This document shows, in pieces, positions 29,412 to 39,108 of a stretch of 64,000 bases of DNA. The DNA comes from an uncultured Flavobacteriaceae bacterium. Its GTDB lineage: Bacteria; Bacteroidota; Bacteroidia; Flavobacteriales; Flavobacteriaceae. Location of the stretch: NCBI GenBank assembly GCA_943788695.1, contig CALSRG010000002.1, forward strand, positions 310,001 to 374,000. Reading direction: 5' to 3'. Both the position numbers and the translations under genes were made by a program. Numbering within the stretch: the first letter of the stretch is position 1; the number at the start of each line of letters is the position of its first letter. The notes below the pieces were generated by a model that saw nothing but the letters and a program-made list of their open reading frames with translations, made no database searches and was not told the origin of the DNA.

Positions 29412-30685
29412 GCAATAAACAAAGGTCGACCTGACATCAGATCGTGGACTTTTTGACCAACTTCTTCAATCACAGCATCATTTTCAACATGACAGATGAC
29501 ACGATCAATAAGATCAACTATAGCTTCCATATCATGCTCTTTCATGCCACGAGTCGTTACGGCTGGTGTTCCAACCCGAATACCTGAGGTAACAAAAGGT
29601 GACTGATCATCGAATGGAACCATATTTTTATTGACAGTGATATGAGCCCGAACTAAGGCTTGCTCTGCTGCTTTACCTGTAACCTTTTTATTACGTAAAT
29701 CGAGTAACATCAAATGGTTATCTGTACCGCCCGAAACAAGTCCATAATTGCGCGCCATAAAGGCTTCGGCCATAGCTGTTGCATTCTTTTTTACTTGTAA
29801 CATATAGTGTAGGAAACTATCCTCTAAAGCTTCACCAAATGCAATAGCTTTAGCAGCAATAACATGCTCCAAGGGCCCGCCTTGATTTCCTGGAAAAACA
29901 CCGCTGTCCATCAAAGAAGACATCTTTTTTAGACTTCCATTTTTTAAAGTTTGTCCAAATGGATTGTCAAAATCTTGACCTATCAAGATCAATCCACCGC
30001 GCGGTCCGCGTAACGTTTTGTGGGTGGTTGTAGTCACCACATGACAATGGGGTAATGGATCGTTCAAAACACCTTTGGCAATCAAACCAGATGGATGAGA
30101 AATATCAGCCAATAACATGGCACCAACTTCATCTGCTATAGCTCTGAATTTTTCAAAATCCATATCTCGAGAATAGGCCGATGCTCCAGCAATAATAAGT
30201 TTTGGTTGCTCTTCTTTAGCACGTTGCATAATAACGTCATAATCCAACAATCCTGATTCTGGATTTACGCCATAAAATGAAGGTTTGTAAATTTTACCTG
30301 AGAAGTTGACCGGAGAACCATGAGTCAAATGTCCTCCGTGAGACAAATCAAATCCTAAAATCTTGTCACCTGGATTAAGCAAAGCAGCAAATACCGCGGT
30401 ATTGGCCTGACTTCCAGAGTGGGGCTGAACATTGGCATACTCAGCTCCAAAAAGTGTTTTTGCACGATCGATCGCGACTCGCTCCACTTCGTCCACTACC
30501 TCACAACCGCCGTAATAACGTTTGCCAGGATAACCCTCAGCGTATTTATTGGTTAAGATGGATCCCGTCGCTTCCAATACTTGATCACTGGTGAAATTTT
30601 CAGAAGCAATCAATTCAAGACCATTTAACTGACGTTGATGCTCTGCTTCAATCAACTCAAAAATTTGTTCGTCACGCATATTCAA
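29408..30685 (-). CDS. glyA: Serine hydroxymethyltransferase
   Basis: PLP enzyme converting serine and tetrahydrofolate to glycine and 5,10-methylene-THF, the main source of one-carbon units. The 425-residue chain is complete, with LIASENFTS near residue 25, the YYGG-C-VD segment near 58-65, the substrate-side DISHPSG near 194-200 and the PLP lysine K223 in [14 protein letters not shown]. The frame begins MNMRDEQ; the second Met (30679) is an equally good start. A TATTTTTG box (complement of 30699-30706) lies just upstream. Expressed divergently from the fumarylacetoacetase gene. Confidence 0.96.
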   Translation of the reverse strand: MNMRDEQIFELIEAEHQRQLNGLELIASENFTSDQVLEATGSILTNKYAEGYPGKRYYGGCEVVDEVERVAIDRAKTLFGAEYANVQPHSGSQANTAVFAALLNPGDKILGFDLSHGGHLTHGSPVNFSGKIYKPSFYGVNPESGLLDYDVIMQRAKEEQPKLIIAGASAYSRDMDFEKFRAIADEVGAMLLADISHPSGLIAKGVLNDPLPHCHVVTTTTHKTLRGPRGGLILIGQDFDNPFGQTLKNGSLKKMSSLMDSGVFPGNQGGPLEHVIAAKAIAFGEALEDSFLHYMLQVKKNATAMAEAFMARNYGLVSGGTDNHLMLLDLRNKKVTGKAAEQALVRAHITVNKNMVPFDDQSPFVTSGIRVGTPAVTTRGMKEHDMEAIVDLIDRVICHVENDAVIEEVGQKVHDLMSGRPLFIA

Positions 30686-30698
30686 TCATTTTATTTGT

Positions 30699-30747
30699 CA
30701 AAAATATGAAAAGGGAAGCGCACGATCTTACAAAAAACATATATTTG
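30699..30747. promoter_or_regulatory. Divergent -7 boxes between glyA and fumarylacetoacetase genes
   Basis: TATTTTTG on the minus strand (30699-30706) points to glyA, and TATATTTG on the plus strand (30740-30747) points to the fumarylacetoacetase gene. A minus-strand TTG (30731-30733) sits 24 nt behind the glyA box. The plus-strand box lacks a clear -33 partner. Confidence 0.4.
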
Positions 30748-30778
30748 AATGTACATTTAATAAACAATTGATTCGACT

Positions 30779-32074
30779 ATGCCCAACTTTGCTAATAATC
30801 CTGACAGAACCTCTTGGTTACATGTTGATAAAAACTCTGACTTTCCCATTCAAAATATTCCATTTGGTGTTTTTTTAACAAGAGATGACATCGTTACTAT
30901 TGGTTCCCGAATTGGTGACACTGCTATTGATTTAGGTGCTTTGCACCAATTAGGCTATTTTGACGGAATCCCGTTGACTGACGATATTTTTTTACAAGAC
31001 ACATTGAATGATTTTATTGCAGATGGACGTCAGACTTGGCGTGCGATGCGGAACCGAATTGCAGATGTTTTTGATGCGAAAAATGATGTTTTGAAAAACA
31101 ATACGGCGCACAAAGAAGCTGTCTTATTCCGTTTAGATGAAATAGAAATGCAACTGCCTGTTCAAATTGGAGATTATACCGATTTTTATGCGAGTAAAGA
31201 ACACGCTACGAATGTAGGAATTATGTTTCGAGGTGAAGAGAATGCTTTGATGCCGAATTGGCTTCATCTTCCTGTAGGCTATCACGGCCGCAGTTCTACA
31301 ATTATACCATCTGGTATTCCAGTACACCGTCCACAGGGTCAAACTTTACCAAACGGGGCTGAAACGCCTGTTTTTGGACCGTCAAAATTGGTTGATTTCG
31401 AATTAGAAATGGCATTTATTACCACAGATGCCAACGATATTGGAGAGCCTATTCCTATTGAGGATGCCGAAAGCTACATCTTTGGCTTGGTATTGTTTAA
31501 TGATTGGAGCGCACGTGATATTCAGAAATGGGAGTACGTGCCCTTAGGACCATTTTTAGGCAAGAACTTTGCCTCTTCAATATCACCATGGATTGTAACG
31601 CTTGATGCCCTTGAACCTTTCAGAACTCAAGGACCAGAACAAAGTCCACAACCTCTACCCTACCTTCAGTTCACAGGAAATAAGAGTTTTGACATTGAAC
31701 TTGAGGCTTCTATTCAGCCAAAAGACGCTAAGGAAACAGTAGTTAGTAAATCCAATTTCAAGTATATGTATTGGAACATGGCCCAACAATTGACCCATCA
31801 CGCCATCAACGGTTGCAGAATTAATGCAGGAGACATGATGGGAAGTGGTACCATTTCAGGACCAGATCCTTCTGCCTATGGATCAATGCTAGAATTGTCC
31901 TGGCGCGGTGAAAAACCGGTACAACTCGACAACAACCAAACACGTAAATTCATTGAGGATTACGACACTGTGATCATGCGCGGCTTTTGCGAAAAAAACG
32001 GTACAAGAATCGGTTTTGGAGAAGTGCGTTCACAACTCTTACCTGTTTTTAACAGCAAAAAAAGGAGACATTAG
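30779..32074 (+). CDS. fahA: Fumarylacetoacetase
   Basis: Last enzyme of tyrosine/phenylalanine breakdown, hydrolysing fumarylacetoacetate to fumarate and acetoacetate. The 431-residue protein has the N-terminal SH3-like domain (SWLHVDKNSDFPIQNIPFG) and the C-terminal FAH barrel with LPVGYHGRSSTIIPSG near residue 162, the metal and substrate segment VDFELEMAFI near 205, FNDWSARDIQKWEY near 240 and GSGTISGPD near 355. All typical motifs are present. The other tyrosine-catabolism genes (hmgA, hppD) are not in the window. Its stop overlaps ytxJ's stop by 4 bp. Confidence 0.95.
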   Translation: MPNFANNPDRTSWLHVDKNSDFPIQNIPFGVFLTRDDIVTIGSRIGDTAIDLGALHQLGYFDGIPLTDDIFLQDTLNDFIADGRQTWRAMRNRIADVFDAKNDVLKNNTAHKEAVLFRLDEIEMQLPVQIGDYTDFYASKEHATNVGIMFRGEENALMPNWLHLPVGYHGRSSTIIPSGIPVHRPQGQTLPNGAETPVFGPSKLVDFELEMAFITTDANDIGEPIPIEDAESYIFGLVLFNDWSARDIQKWEYVPLGPFLGKNFASSISPWIVTLDALEPFRTQGPEQSPQPLPYLQFTGNKSFDIELEASIQPKDAKETVVSKSNFKYMYWNMAQQLTHHAINGCRINAGDMMGSGTISGPDPSAYGSMLELSWRGEKPVQLDNNQTRKFIEDYDTVIMRGFCEKNGTRIGFGEVRSQLLPVFNSKKRRH

Positions 32075-32460
32075 TTTTTGTAATCCCACAAATTGACATC
32101 CATAATACGGTCGTGAGATGCATGGGCAACCACCTCCCCATTTTTGACAACGATTAATTGAGGTGATTCATGTTTGATTCTAAAGATGTCAGAAACAGTA
32201 TTCGACACTGGACGATAAGAAAATAAGTCCAGATAATGGAAATCCATATCGTTTGGAATGCGCGAGAAATCACTCTCAAAATTTAATTTTACCATCCGAC
32301 TAATACCACAACTTGTAGAATGTTTAAATATCACTTGAGGGCGCGAATGTGACGCTTCAACAATACCCTCAAGCATGTCTAAAGTGGTTAAGTCTTGCCA
32401 GGGAAAATTCAGCCTCTCAGGTTTGATTTCTTTCTTTTTTCGGTTAAAAAATAGACCCAT
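32071..32460 (-). CDS. ytxJ: Bacillithiol-system redox-active protein YtxJ
   Basis: A 129-residue monothiol thioredoxin-like protein (bacilliredoxin class), thought to remove bacillithiol from oxidised proteins. The family pattern VIFKHSTSCGISRMVK holds the single active Cys51 where thioredoxins have CxxC, followed by DFHYLDLFSYRPVSN and the ESPQLIVVKNGEVV cis-Pro region. This suggests a bacillithiol-type thiol system, common in flavobacteria, although no biosynthesis gene (bshA, bshB, bshC) is in the window. It converges on the fumarylacetoacetase gene and diverges from clpB (121 bp between starts). Confidence 0.9.
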   Translation of the reverse strand: MGLFFNRKKKEIKPERLNFPWQDLTTLDMLEGIVEASHSRPQVIFKHSTSCGISRMVKLNFESDFSRIPNDMDFHYLDLFSYRPVSNTVSDIFRIKHESPQLIVVKNGEVVAHASHDRIMDVNLWDYKN

Positions 32461-32581
32461 AATTTGGAATTAAAATGACTAAAAGTCAGGTGTTTAGGTT
32501 ATTACAAATGACAAGATGTCGTGCCAATTGACTTGGTAAGATTATTGAACAAAAGTAGAAAAACCCAAAACAACTAGCAAA

Positions 32582-35164
32582 ATGAACCTAAATAATTTAA
32601 CTATAAAATCGCAAGAAGCGATTCACGAAGCCCAAACGCTTGCTCAACAATTTAAACACCAGCAAATTGAGCAGGGACATCTATTGAAAGGTATTATCGC
32701 CGTTGACAATAATGTCGTGCCTTTCCTTTTTAACAAACTTAACGTAAACATAAATATCATTCTGAAAGTATTGGATAAGGAAATCGAAAGTTATCCTAAG
32801 GTTCAAGTTGGTGACATGATGTGGTCGCGCTCTGCTGGTGAGGTTTTAAATCAAGCTGCACAATTGGCAAAAAAAATGAAAGATGATTTTGTAGCTATCG
32901 ATCACCTCATTTTGGGACTGTTTAAAAGCAACGGAAGCATTTCCAAACTATTTAAAGATCAAGGTATCACAGAAAAGGCACTATTGGAAGCCATTAACCA
33001 GTTGCGTCAAGGTGAAAACGTAACATCAAAAAGTCAAGAAATGACCTATGATGCACTTAATAAGTATGCTAAGAACCTGAATAAGTTGGCACTTGACAAC
33101 AAGCTCGATCCGGTGATCGGTCGAGATGAAGAGATCAGACGAATTCTTCAAATTTTATCGAGACGCACCAAAAATAATCCTATTCTAGTTGGCGAACCTG
33201 GAACCGGAAAAACCGCCATAGCCGAGGGTTTGGCCCACCGTATTATTGATGGTGATATTCCTGAAAACTTAAAAAGTAAAGAAATTTTTGCATTAGACAT
33301 GGGTGCGCTTATCGCTGGAGCAAAATACAAAGGTGAATTTGAAGAACGTTTGAAGGCTGTTATTAAAGAAGTGACTAACAGCAGTGGAGATGTTGTTTTA
33401 TTCATTGACGAGATTCATACCTTAGTGGGTGCTGGCGGTGGAGAGGGCGCTATGGATGCGGCCAATATTCTAAAACCAGCATTGGCAAGAGGAGAGCTCC
33501 GTGCAATTGGAGCGACTACGTTGGATGAGTATCAAAAGTATTTTGAGAAAGACAAAGCATTAGAACGTCGTTTTCAAAAAGTAATGGTAGACGAACCAGA
33601 CACGGAGAGTGCTATTTCCATACTTAGAGGTATAAAGGAAAAATACGAAACTCATCATAAGGTACGGATTAAAGACGATGCCATCATCGGTGCTGTCACC
33701 TTATCGGATCGTTATATCGCAAATCGATTTTTGCCTGATAAGGCAATCGATTTGATGGACGAAGCCGCCTCTAAACTGCGGATGGAGATTAATTCCAAGC
33801 CCGAAGAATTGGATGTTTTAGATCGCAAAATCATGCAACTTGAAATTGAAATTGAGGCTATAAAAAGAGAAAACGACGAAACCAAATTAAAATCATTGAG
33901 GTCAGAAGTGGCCAACCTTAAAGAAGAGCGTGGAACGATTAACGCCAAATGGAAAAGTGAAAAAGAAGTCGTAGATAAAATCCAACAAACCAAGTTAGAA
34001 ATCGAAAACTATAAAACTGAAGCCGAACGCGCTGAGCGCGATGGCGACTATGGCAAAGTGGCCGAACTGCGCTACGGTAAAATCAAAGAAGCACAAGAGA
34101 ACCTTGAAAACTTACAAACCACCTTAGCCGAGCAAGAAGAAACTGCTCTTATCAAAGAGGAAGTAACTTATGAAGACATTGCAGAGGTAGTAGCGAAATG
34201 GACAGGTATTCCAGTAACTAAAATGATTCAAAGTGAACGCGAGAAACTTCTGACCTTAGAAGATGAATTACACAAACGTGTTGTAGGCCAAAATGAGGCG
34301 ATAACAGCGGTCAGTGATGCCGTTCGACGCAGCCGTGCAGGCCTACAAAATCCTCAAAAGCCGATTGGTACTTTTTTGTTTTTAGGTACCACAGGAGTAG
34401 GCAAAACAGAACTCGCAAAGGCTTTAGCTTCATATTTGTTTGATGACGAAAATGCCATGACACGCATAGACATGAGCGAGTATCAAGAACGACATGCCGT
34501 AAGCCGATTGGTTGGCGCACCTCCCGGTTATGTGGGATATGACGAAGGAGGTCAATTGACTGAAGCTGTGCGTCGAAAGCCTTATTCAGTAGTATTATTA
34601 GACGAGATTGAAAAAGCTCATCCTGACACTTTTAATATTTTATTACAGGTATTAGACGAAGGTCGATTGACAGATAATAAAGGTCGTGTGGCCGACTTTA
34701 AAAATTGCATTATTATTATGACATCTAATTTAGGAAGCGAACTCATTCAAAAGCGTTTTGATGAACATACTAACATCGATCAGGCTATGGAATTGGCGAA
34801 AGATGATGTCATTGGGCTATTAAAACAAAGGGTAAGACCCGAGTTTTTAAACCGAATCGACGGCACCGTATTGTTTACGCCATTGAGTCAAAAAGATATA
34901 TTAGCGATAGTAGATCTACAGCTTCGGATGGTTAGAAAAACCGTTGCCAAGCAAGGCATCACATTCGATGTCACAGAGGAGGCTAAATCTTATTTGGCAG
35001 AAAAAGGCTATCAACCTGAATATGGCGCCCGACCAGTAATACGGATTATTCAAAAGGAAGTTCTCAACTTATTGAGTAAGGATATATTGTCAGGAAAAGT
35101 CAACGAAGACAGTATCTTACTGCTGGATGCTTTTGAGAATAAGTTGGTTTTTAGGCAGCAATAG
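32582..35164 (+). CDS. clpB: ATP-dependent disaggregase ClpB
   Basis: Hexameric Hsp100 chaperone that pulls polypeptides out of aggregates together with DnaK. The 860-residue chain has two Clp N repeats (about 1-145), the first AAA domain with Walker A GEPGTGKT (about 204-211) and VLFIDEIHTLVGAG, the coiled-coil M-domain (about 400-525, with many Glu/Lys heptads), and the second AAA domain with Walker A GTTGVGKTE (about 602-610), VVLLDEIEKAHPD and the C-terminal ClpB-D2-small region. The P-loop of AAA2 has Thr instead of the usual Pro in GPTGVGKT, which is common in Bacteroidota. No ClpP-binding loop was noticed, consistent with ClpB rather than ClpA. An intrinsic terminator follows the gene. 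Confidence 0.97.
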   Translation: MNLNNLTIKSQEAIHEAQTLAQQFKHQQIEQGHLLKGIIAVDNNVVPFLFNKLNVNINIILKVLDKEIESYPKVQVGDMMWSRSAGEVLNQAAQLAKKMKDDFVAIDHLILGLFKSNGSISKLFKDQGITEKALLEAINQLRQGENVTSKSQEMTYDALNKYAKNLNKLALDNKLDPVIGRDEEIRRILQILSRRTKNNPILVGEPGTGKTAIAEGLAHRIIDGDIPENLKSKEIFALDMGALIAGAKYKGEFEERLKAVIKEVTNSSGDVVLFIDEIHTLVGAGGGEGAMDAANILKPALARGELRAIGATTLDEYQKYFEKDKALERRFQKVMVDEPDTESAISILRGIKEKYETHHKVRIKDDAIIGAVTLSDRYIANRFLPDKAIDLMDEAASKLRMEINSKPEELDVLDRKIMQLEIEIEAIKRENDETKLKSLRSEVANLKEERGTINAKWKSEKEVVDKIQQTKLEIENYKTEAERAERDGDYGKVAELRYGKIKEAQENLENLQTTLAEQEETALIKEEVTYEDIAEVVAKWTGIPVTKMIQSEREKLLTLEDELHKRVVGQNEAITAVSDAVRRSRAGLQNPQKPIGTFLFLGTTGVGKTELAKALASYLFDDENAMTRIDMSEYQERHAVSRLVGAPPGYVGYDEGGQLTEAVRRKPYSVVLLDEIEKAHPDTFNILLQVLDEGRLTDNKGRVADFKNCIIIMTSNLGSELIQKRFDEHTNIDQAMELAKDDVIGLLKQRVRPEFLNRIDGTVLFTPLSQKDILAIVDLQLRMVRKTVAKQGITFDVTEEAKSYLAEKGYQPEYGARPVIRIIQKEVLNLLSKDILSGKVNEDSILLLDAFENKLVFRQQ

Positions 35165-35194
35165 CACTCAAATTCCAGAATTGAAAGGTATAAA

Positions 35195-35222
35195 AAAGGC
35201 ATCTCAGGGTGCCTTTATTTTT
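35195..35222 (+). terminator. Rho-independent terminator after clpB, overlapping a smpB -7 box
   Basis: A 7-bp stem AAAGGCA (35195-35201) pairs with TGCCTTT (35210-35216) around an 8-nt loop and is followed by a T-rich tract. The same tract contains TATTTTTG (35216-35223), the Bacteroidota -7 motif, 12 nt before the smpB ATG. Confidence 0.75.
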
Positions 35223-35235
35223 GTAGTTTTGAGGC

Positions 35236-35694
35236 ATGCAAAAAGCAGTTAATATAAAGAATAGTCGTGCACGTTTTGAGTTTGAACTCATAGACCACTA
35301 TACTGCCGGCATCGTTCTGACTGGAACGGAAATCAAATCGATACGTTTAAGCAAGGCGCGTATTGCAGATAGTTTCTGTGAGTTCAACGATCGTGGCGAG
35401 CTTTTTGTCGTGAATATGTCCATTGATATTTATAGTCATGGCACCCATTACAACCACCAACCCAAAGCTAGTCGTAAGCTGCTGCTCAATCGCAAAGAGC
35501 TTAAAAAACTTGAAAAAGAAGTCACCACATCTGGTTTTACGATTGTGCCTTTAAGACTTTTTTTAAATGAAAAAGGCATGGCAAAATTGGATATTGCCCT
35601 AGCCAAAGGAAAGAAGCTATTTGACAAGCGTGAGACCATCAAAGATCGCGACAACAAACGTGATTTGGATCGGGTTAAGAAAAATTTTAAATGA
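35236..35694 (+). CDS. smpB: SsrA-binding protein SmpB
   Basis: Binds tmRNA and delivers it to stalled ribosomes for trans-translation. The 152-residue chain contains the OB-fold segments [32 protein letters not shown] and [14 protein letters not shown], and ends in the basic tail ([21 protein letters not shown] region) that reads the mRNA channel. Length and motifs are standard. The tmRNA gene itself is not in the window. It follows clpB's terminator and overlaps the DUF5686 gene by 4 nt (ATGA), so a housekeeping gene is translationally coupled to an outer-membrane protein gene. Confidence 0.96.
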   Translation: MQKAVNIKNSRARFEFELIDHYTAGIVLTGTEIKSIRLSKARIADSFCEFNDRGELFVVNMSIDIYSHGTHYNHQPKASRKLLLNRKELKKLEKEVTTSGFTIVPLRLFLNEKGMAKLDIALAKGKKLFDKRETIKDRDNKRDLDRVKKNFK

Positions 35695-38177
35695 CAAAAT
35701 TGATGCCCAATACCTACATCTTTCGAACTATTACCCTCATTTTTTATCTTTACCCAGCAGTCTTCTTTGGACAAATTAGAGGCACGGTAACCGACAACTT
35801 GGACGCGCCTATTTTGGGCGTCAATATATACATTGAAAACACTTATATCGGTACCACTTCAAATGGTGATGGTGATTTTTTACTAGAACATAGTCCAAAA
35901 GAAGGGGATGTTTTAGTGTTTCAAAGTTTGGGGTTCAAATCTAATAATATACGCCTTACTGAAGGCGATAAAATTGACAATTTACACATTAAACTGATTC
36001 CAGAAGCCATTTCGTTGCAAGAGGTGTTAATCACCAATAGCGAAGACCCCGCCTATCCTATCATGCGCAAAGCCATCGCAGCCAGAAAAAGTCATATGCA
36101 AAAAATGGCCACTTTTCACGCAGAATTTTATTCGAGAGGATTGATTGCATTAGATTCCGTTCCCGAGAAAATATTTGGTCAAGATATTGGAGATTTAGAC
36201 GGCGCCATAGACAGCACCCGAAGTGGCGTGATTTATCTGTCTGAAACTTTTTCGAAACTATCCTTTAGACAACCAGATGATTTAATTGAAAACATCACGG
36301 CCTCCAAAGTAAGCGGCGATAATAATGGGTTTAGTTTTAACAGTGCGAGAGATGTCGATTTTAATTTATACCGAAATACTATCGAGATTAATTATCCCAT
36401 CCTCTCGCCTATTGCAAATAATGCTTTGGGAACATATGATTTCAAATACGAGGGCGATTTTTATGACGACCGTCAGCATTTGATTTATAAAATTAGAGTA
36501 ATTCCAAAACGCAATAATGACCGTGCATTTAATGGACATATTTACATTGTTGACGGCCAATGGGCTATTTACAGTACCGCTTTAATCATTAGTGGTAATC
36601 AGGTGCGGATTCCGGCTTTGGATGAGATGACCATTACCCAATCTTTTGCTTTTGACGACACACGTGACCAATGGGTTTTAAGAACACAATTGCTCGACTT
36701 TAATTTTGGATTGTTTGGTTTCAAAGGTAGTGGACGCTTTTCTGCCGTGTATAGTAATTACGAATTCGAGCCTGTATTTGACGACTCTTATTTTAACAAC
36801 CGTATTTTAAAGGTAGAGCGTGACGCCAACAAAAAAGACAGTTTGTTTTGGTTAGCCAATCGTCCAATTCCACTCACAGATATTGAATCTAGAGACTATA
36901 TCCGAAAAGACAGTATTCGCATTTTAAGAGAATCTAAACCTTATTTAGACTCCATCGATCTTGTGAAAAACAGTCTAAAATGGCATGTTTTAACGGCTGG
37001 ATATCGTCATCAAAATTCATATGAAAAGCGCTCTTGGGGCTTTTCTGGACTTACACGAGGCATTCATTTTAACACGGTTCAGGGCATTCACATCTCACCT
37101 GATTTTAATTTCTCAAAGCGTCTTGACGAGAACCGCCGCTATTGGACTGCTTCGATCATCGGAAATTATGGCTTTAGCGATAAGCGATTCCGTCCAAAAA
37201 CCTCTTTTTATTTTAAATTCAATGATATTAGCCGGGCATATGTCAGAATATCTGCTGGTTCTGAGACTGTTTCTTATAACCTTAACAACCCCATCAGTCC
37301 AACTGTCAACGATATTTATACTGCTTTTGAAGACAATTACCTCAAACTATATGAACGTCATTTTCTGCGCACCTCTTATGGTCAAGAATGGTTTAATGGT
37401 CTTAATGGCTATTTAAGCTTGGCGTATGAAGAAAGAAACCCTTTATTCAACAATACCGATCAGGTGTTCTTCCCACAAACAGATAAAAGTTATACGAGTA
37501 ATAACCCGCTTAATCCTCAAAATGATATCAGCGAGACCTTTACCAGTCATCGAATGATCATTGCTGCAATGAGTTTAAGGATCAATTTTAGTCAAAAATA
37601 TCTCGAATACCCTGACAGTAAATACAATGTGGGAAATCGAAACTACCCTACGCTCTATCTTGATGTCAAAAAGGGATTTGGAGCAACAGTGAACAATTAC
37701 AATTTTATGCAGGTCGAAGCTCGGATACGGCAATCAGTAGGCTTAGGGAATTTTGGAACCCTTAACTACAACGGCTTTGCAGGTGGCTTTTCTGAGGCAG
37801 AAGATTTGGCCTTTACTGACTATAAGCACTTTAGCGGTAACCAAACCATACTTCGAGACCAAGGGAGTAACAGTTCAACGTATAATTTGTTAGAGTATTA
37901 CCGACTGAGCACCAACGGCACATATTCTGGATTCCACGCCGAGCATCATTTTGATGGCTATATATGGAACCGTTTGCCATTACTATCCAAACTCAACTGG
38001 AAAGCGTTGGTAGGCTTTCATTTCCTCAAAGTAGAACACCATGCTCCGTATATGGAATGGAACGTAGGCTTAGAAAACATCGGATTTAAAAAATTGAAAT
38101 TTCTTCGCATCGATTATGCGCAAAGTTACCATAACGGTTACCGCAACGATGGACTACTGCTTGGACTTAATTTTTAG
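35691..38177 (+). CDS. DUF5686 outer-membrane protein with CarboxypepD_reg-like domain
   Basis: An 828-residue outer-membrane protein of Bacteroidota. After a signal peptide (ending near YPAVFFG) comes a carboxypeptidase regulatory-like domain (about 30-110) with [20 protein letters not shown] and the [10 protein letters not shown] strand, then a DUF5686 region (about 115-400) and a C-terminal half full of alternating hydrophobic/aromatic strands ending in GLLLGLNF, typical of a membrane barrel. Its role is unknown. It is not a TonB-dependent SusC, because no plug domain follows the regulatory domain. Starts inside the smpB stop; a second possible ATG lies at 35703, still before the signal peptide. 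Confidence 0.85.
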   Translation: MTKLMPNTYIFRTITLIFYLYPAVFFGQIRGTVTDNLDAPILGVNIYIENTYIGTTSNGDGDFLLEHSPKEGDVLVFQSLGFKSNNIRLTEGDKIDNLHIKLIPEAISLQEVLITNSEDPAYPIMRKAIAARKSHMQKMATFHAEFYSRGLIALDSVPEKIFGQDIGDLDGAIDSTRSGVIYLSETFSKLSFRQPDDLIENITASKVSGDNNGFSFNSARDVDFNLYRNTIEINYPILSPIANNALGTYDFKYEGDFYDDRQHLIYKIRVIPKRNNDRAFNGHIYIVDGQWAIYSTALIISGNQVRIPALDEMTITQSFAFDDTRDQWVLRTQLLDFNFGLFGFKGSGRFSAVYSNYEFEPVFDDSYFNNRILKVERDANKKDSLFWLANRPIPLTDIESRDYIRKDSIRILRESKPYLDSIDLVKNSLKWHVLTAGYRHQNSYEKRSWGFSGLTRGIHFNTVQGIHISPDFNFSKRLDENRRYWTASIIGNYGFSDKRFRPKTSFYFKFNDISRAYVRISAGSETVSYNLNNPISPTVNDIYTAFEDNYLKLYERHFLRTSYGQEWFNGLNGYLSLAYEERNPLFNNTDQVFFPQTDKSYTSNNPLNPQNDISETFTSHRMIIAAMSLRINFSQKYLEYPDSKYNVGNRNYPTLYLDVKKGFGATVNNYNFMQVEARIRQSVGLGNFGTLNYNGFAGGFSEAEDLAFTDYKHFSGNQTILRDQGSNSSTYNLLEYYRLSTNGTYSGFHAEHHFDGYIWNRLPLLSKLNWKALVGFHFLKVEHHAPYMEWNVGLENIGFKKLKFLRIDYAQSYHNGYRNDGLLLGLNF

Positions 38178-38185
38178 GACGATCA

Positions 38186-38842
38186 CTAGGATTCGCTTGA
38201 CGCCCTGTCTGACAATAGAGGCACAAAACGGAATTCACCAAAAGTCTGTTTGTCGAAACTCTTGACACCAGTGCGTATAAAGCGGGTCATGATCTGCTCA
38301 TCAGTACCTACTGGTATTACCAAGCGACCACCAATAGTCAATTGCGTCAATAAAGCTTTGGGGACTTCGGGTGCGCCTGCAGTGACAATGATACCGTCGA
38401 AAGGTGCTGCGGAAGGAAAACCCTTATAGCCGTCACCAAAAATGAGCTTCTTGGCATGAAAACCCAATTTGGGCAAAAACAAAGATGTTTTTTTAAACAA
38501 TGTTTGCTGGCGTTCAATGGAATACACATCGATCCCCATATGACATAGCACTGCAGTTTGATAGCCACTCCCCGTTCCTATTTCCAAAACCTTATGTCCT
38601 GCATGACATTGCAATAATTCCGTTTGGAAAGCCACAGTATAGGGCTGAGAGATGGTTTGATCGGCTGCAATGGGAAAAGCCTTGTCTTCATAAGCGTGAT
38701 CTAGAAAACCAGAATCTAAAAACAAATGACGTGGTACGACACCAATGGCAGCTAAAGTGGACTCATCTTGAATGCCCTTTTGACGAAGTTGCTCAACAAG
38801 TCGATAACGCATGCCTTCGTGTTTAGGACTGTCAATCATCAC
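38186..38842 (-). CDS. pcm: Protein-L-isoaspartate O-methyltransferase
   Basis: Repairs isoaspartyl residues by S-adenosylmethionine-dependent methylation. The 218-residue protein has the family start (RYRLVEQLRQKGI), the PRHLFLDSGFLDHAYEDKA region with the QTISQPY substrate loop near 63-69, and the SAM motif VLEIGTGSGYQT near residue 85, followed by VTAGAPEVPKALL and GGRLVIPVG. It converges with the DUF5686 gene (8 bp apart). No terminator is visible in between. Confidence 0.93.
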   Translation of the reverse strand: MMIDSPKHEGMRYRLVEQLRQKGIQDESTLAAIGVVPRHLFLDSGFLDHAYEDKAFPIAADQTISQPYTVAFQTELLQCHAGHKVLEIGTGSGYQTAVLCHMGIDVYSIERQQTLFKKTSLFLPKLGFHAKKLIFGDGYKGFPSAAPFDGIIVTAGAPEVPKALLTQLTIGGRLVIPVGTDEQIMTRFIRTGVKSFDKQTFGEFRFVPLLSDRASSES

Positions 38843-39087
38843 GCTGTGGATTTTTCCGTAAAATTAAGAATTTTCGAACACTTGTTAACATCATTGTGCG
38901 AAGATGAAACCATGTGATTTATTTTTTCTTAACTTTATTTCGCCTTTAACATTAAAATGATCTCGGATTGTGGTAAGTGCTGTTTTTGGATGACTGTCGT
39001 ACCTATTTGTGATAATCATTTGACTTAATTATACGAGATGATCGAAAAGGACCTCATTTTATATCAATACAAATGCCCCAATTTGAT

Positions 39088-39095
39088 TAGATTTG
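39088..39095 (+). promoter_or_regulatory. Putative -7 box (TAGATTTG) for the second ABC-F gene
   Basis: TAGATTTG matches TAnnTTTG 13 nt before the ATG at 39109; no clear -33 partner. The remaining 38843-39087 stretch between pcm and this box (divergent genes) shows no other feature. Confidence 0.35.
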
Positions 39096-39108
39096 TCAAA
39101 ATCCATTG

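Noticed and set aside
32476-32488. Small inverted repeat TGACT-AAA-AGTCA between ytxJ and clpB, a possible operator.
   Set aside because: Too short (5-bp arms, AT-rich) and does not match CIRCE or another known heat-shock operator; expected by chance in this composition.
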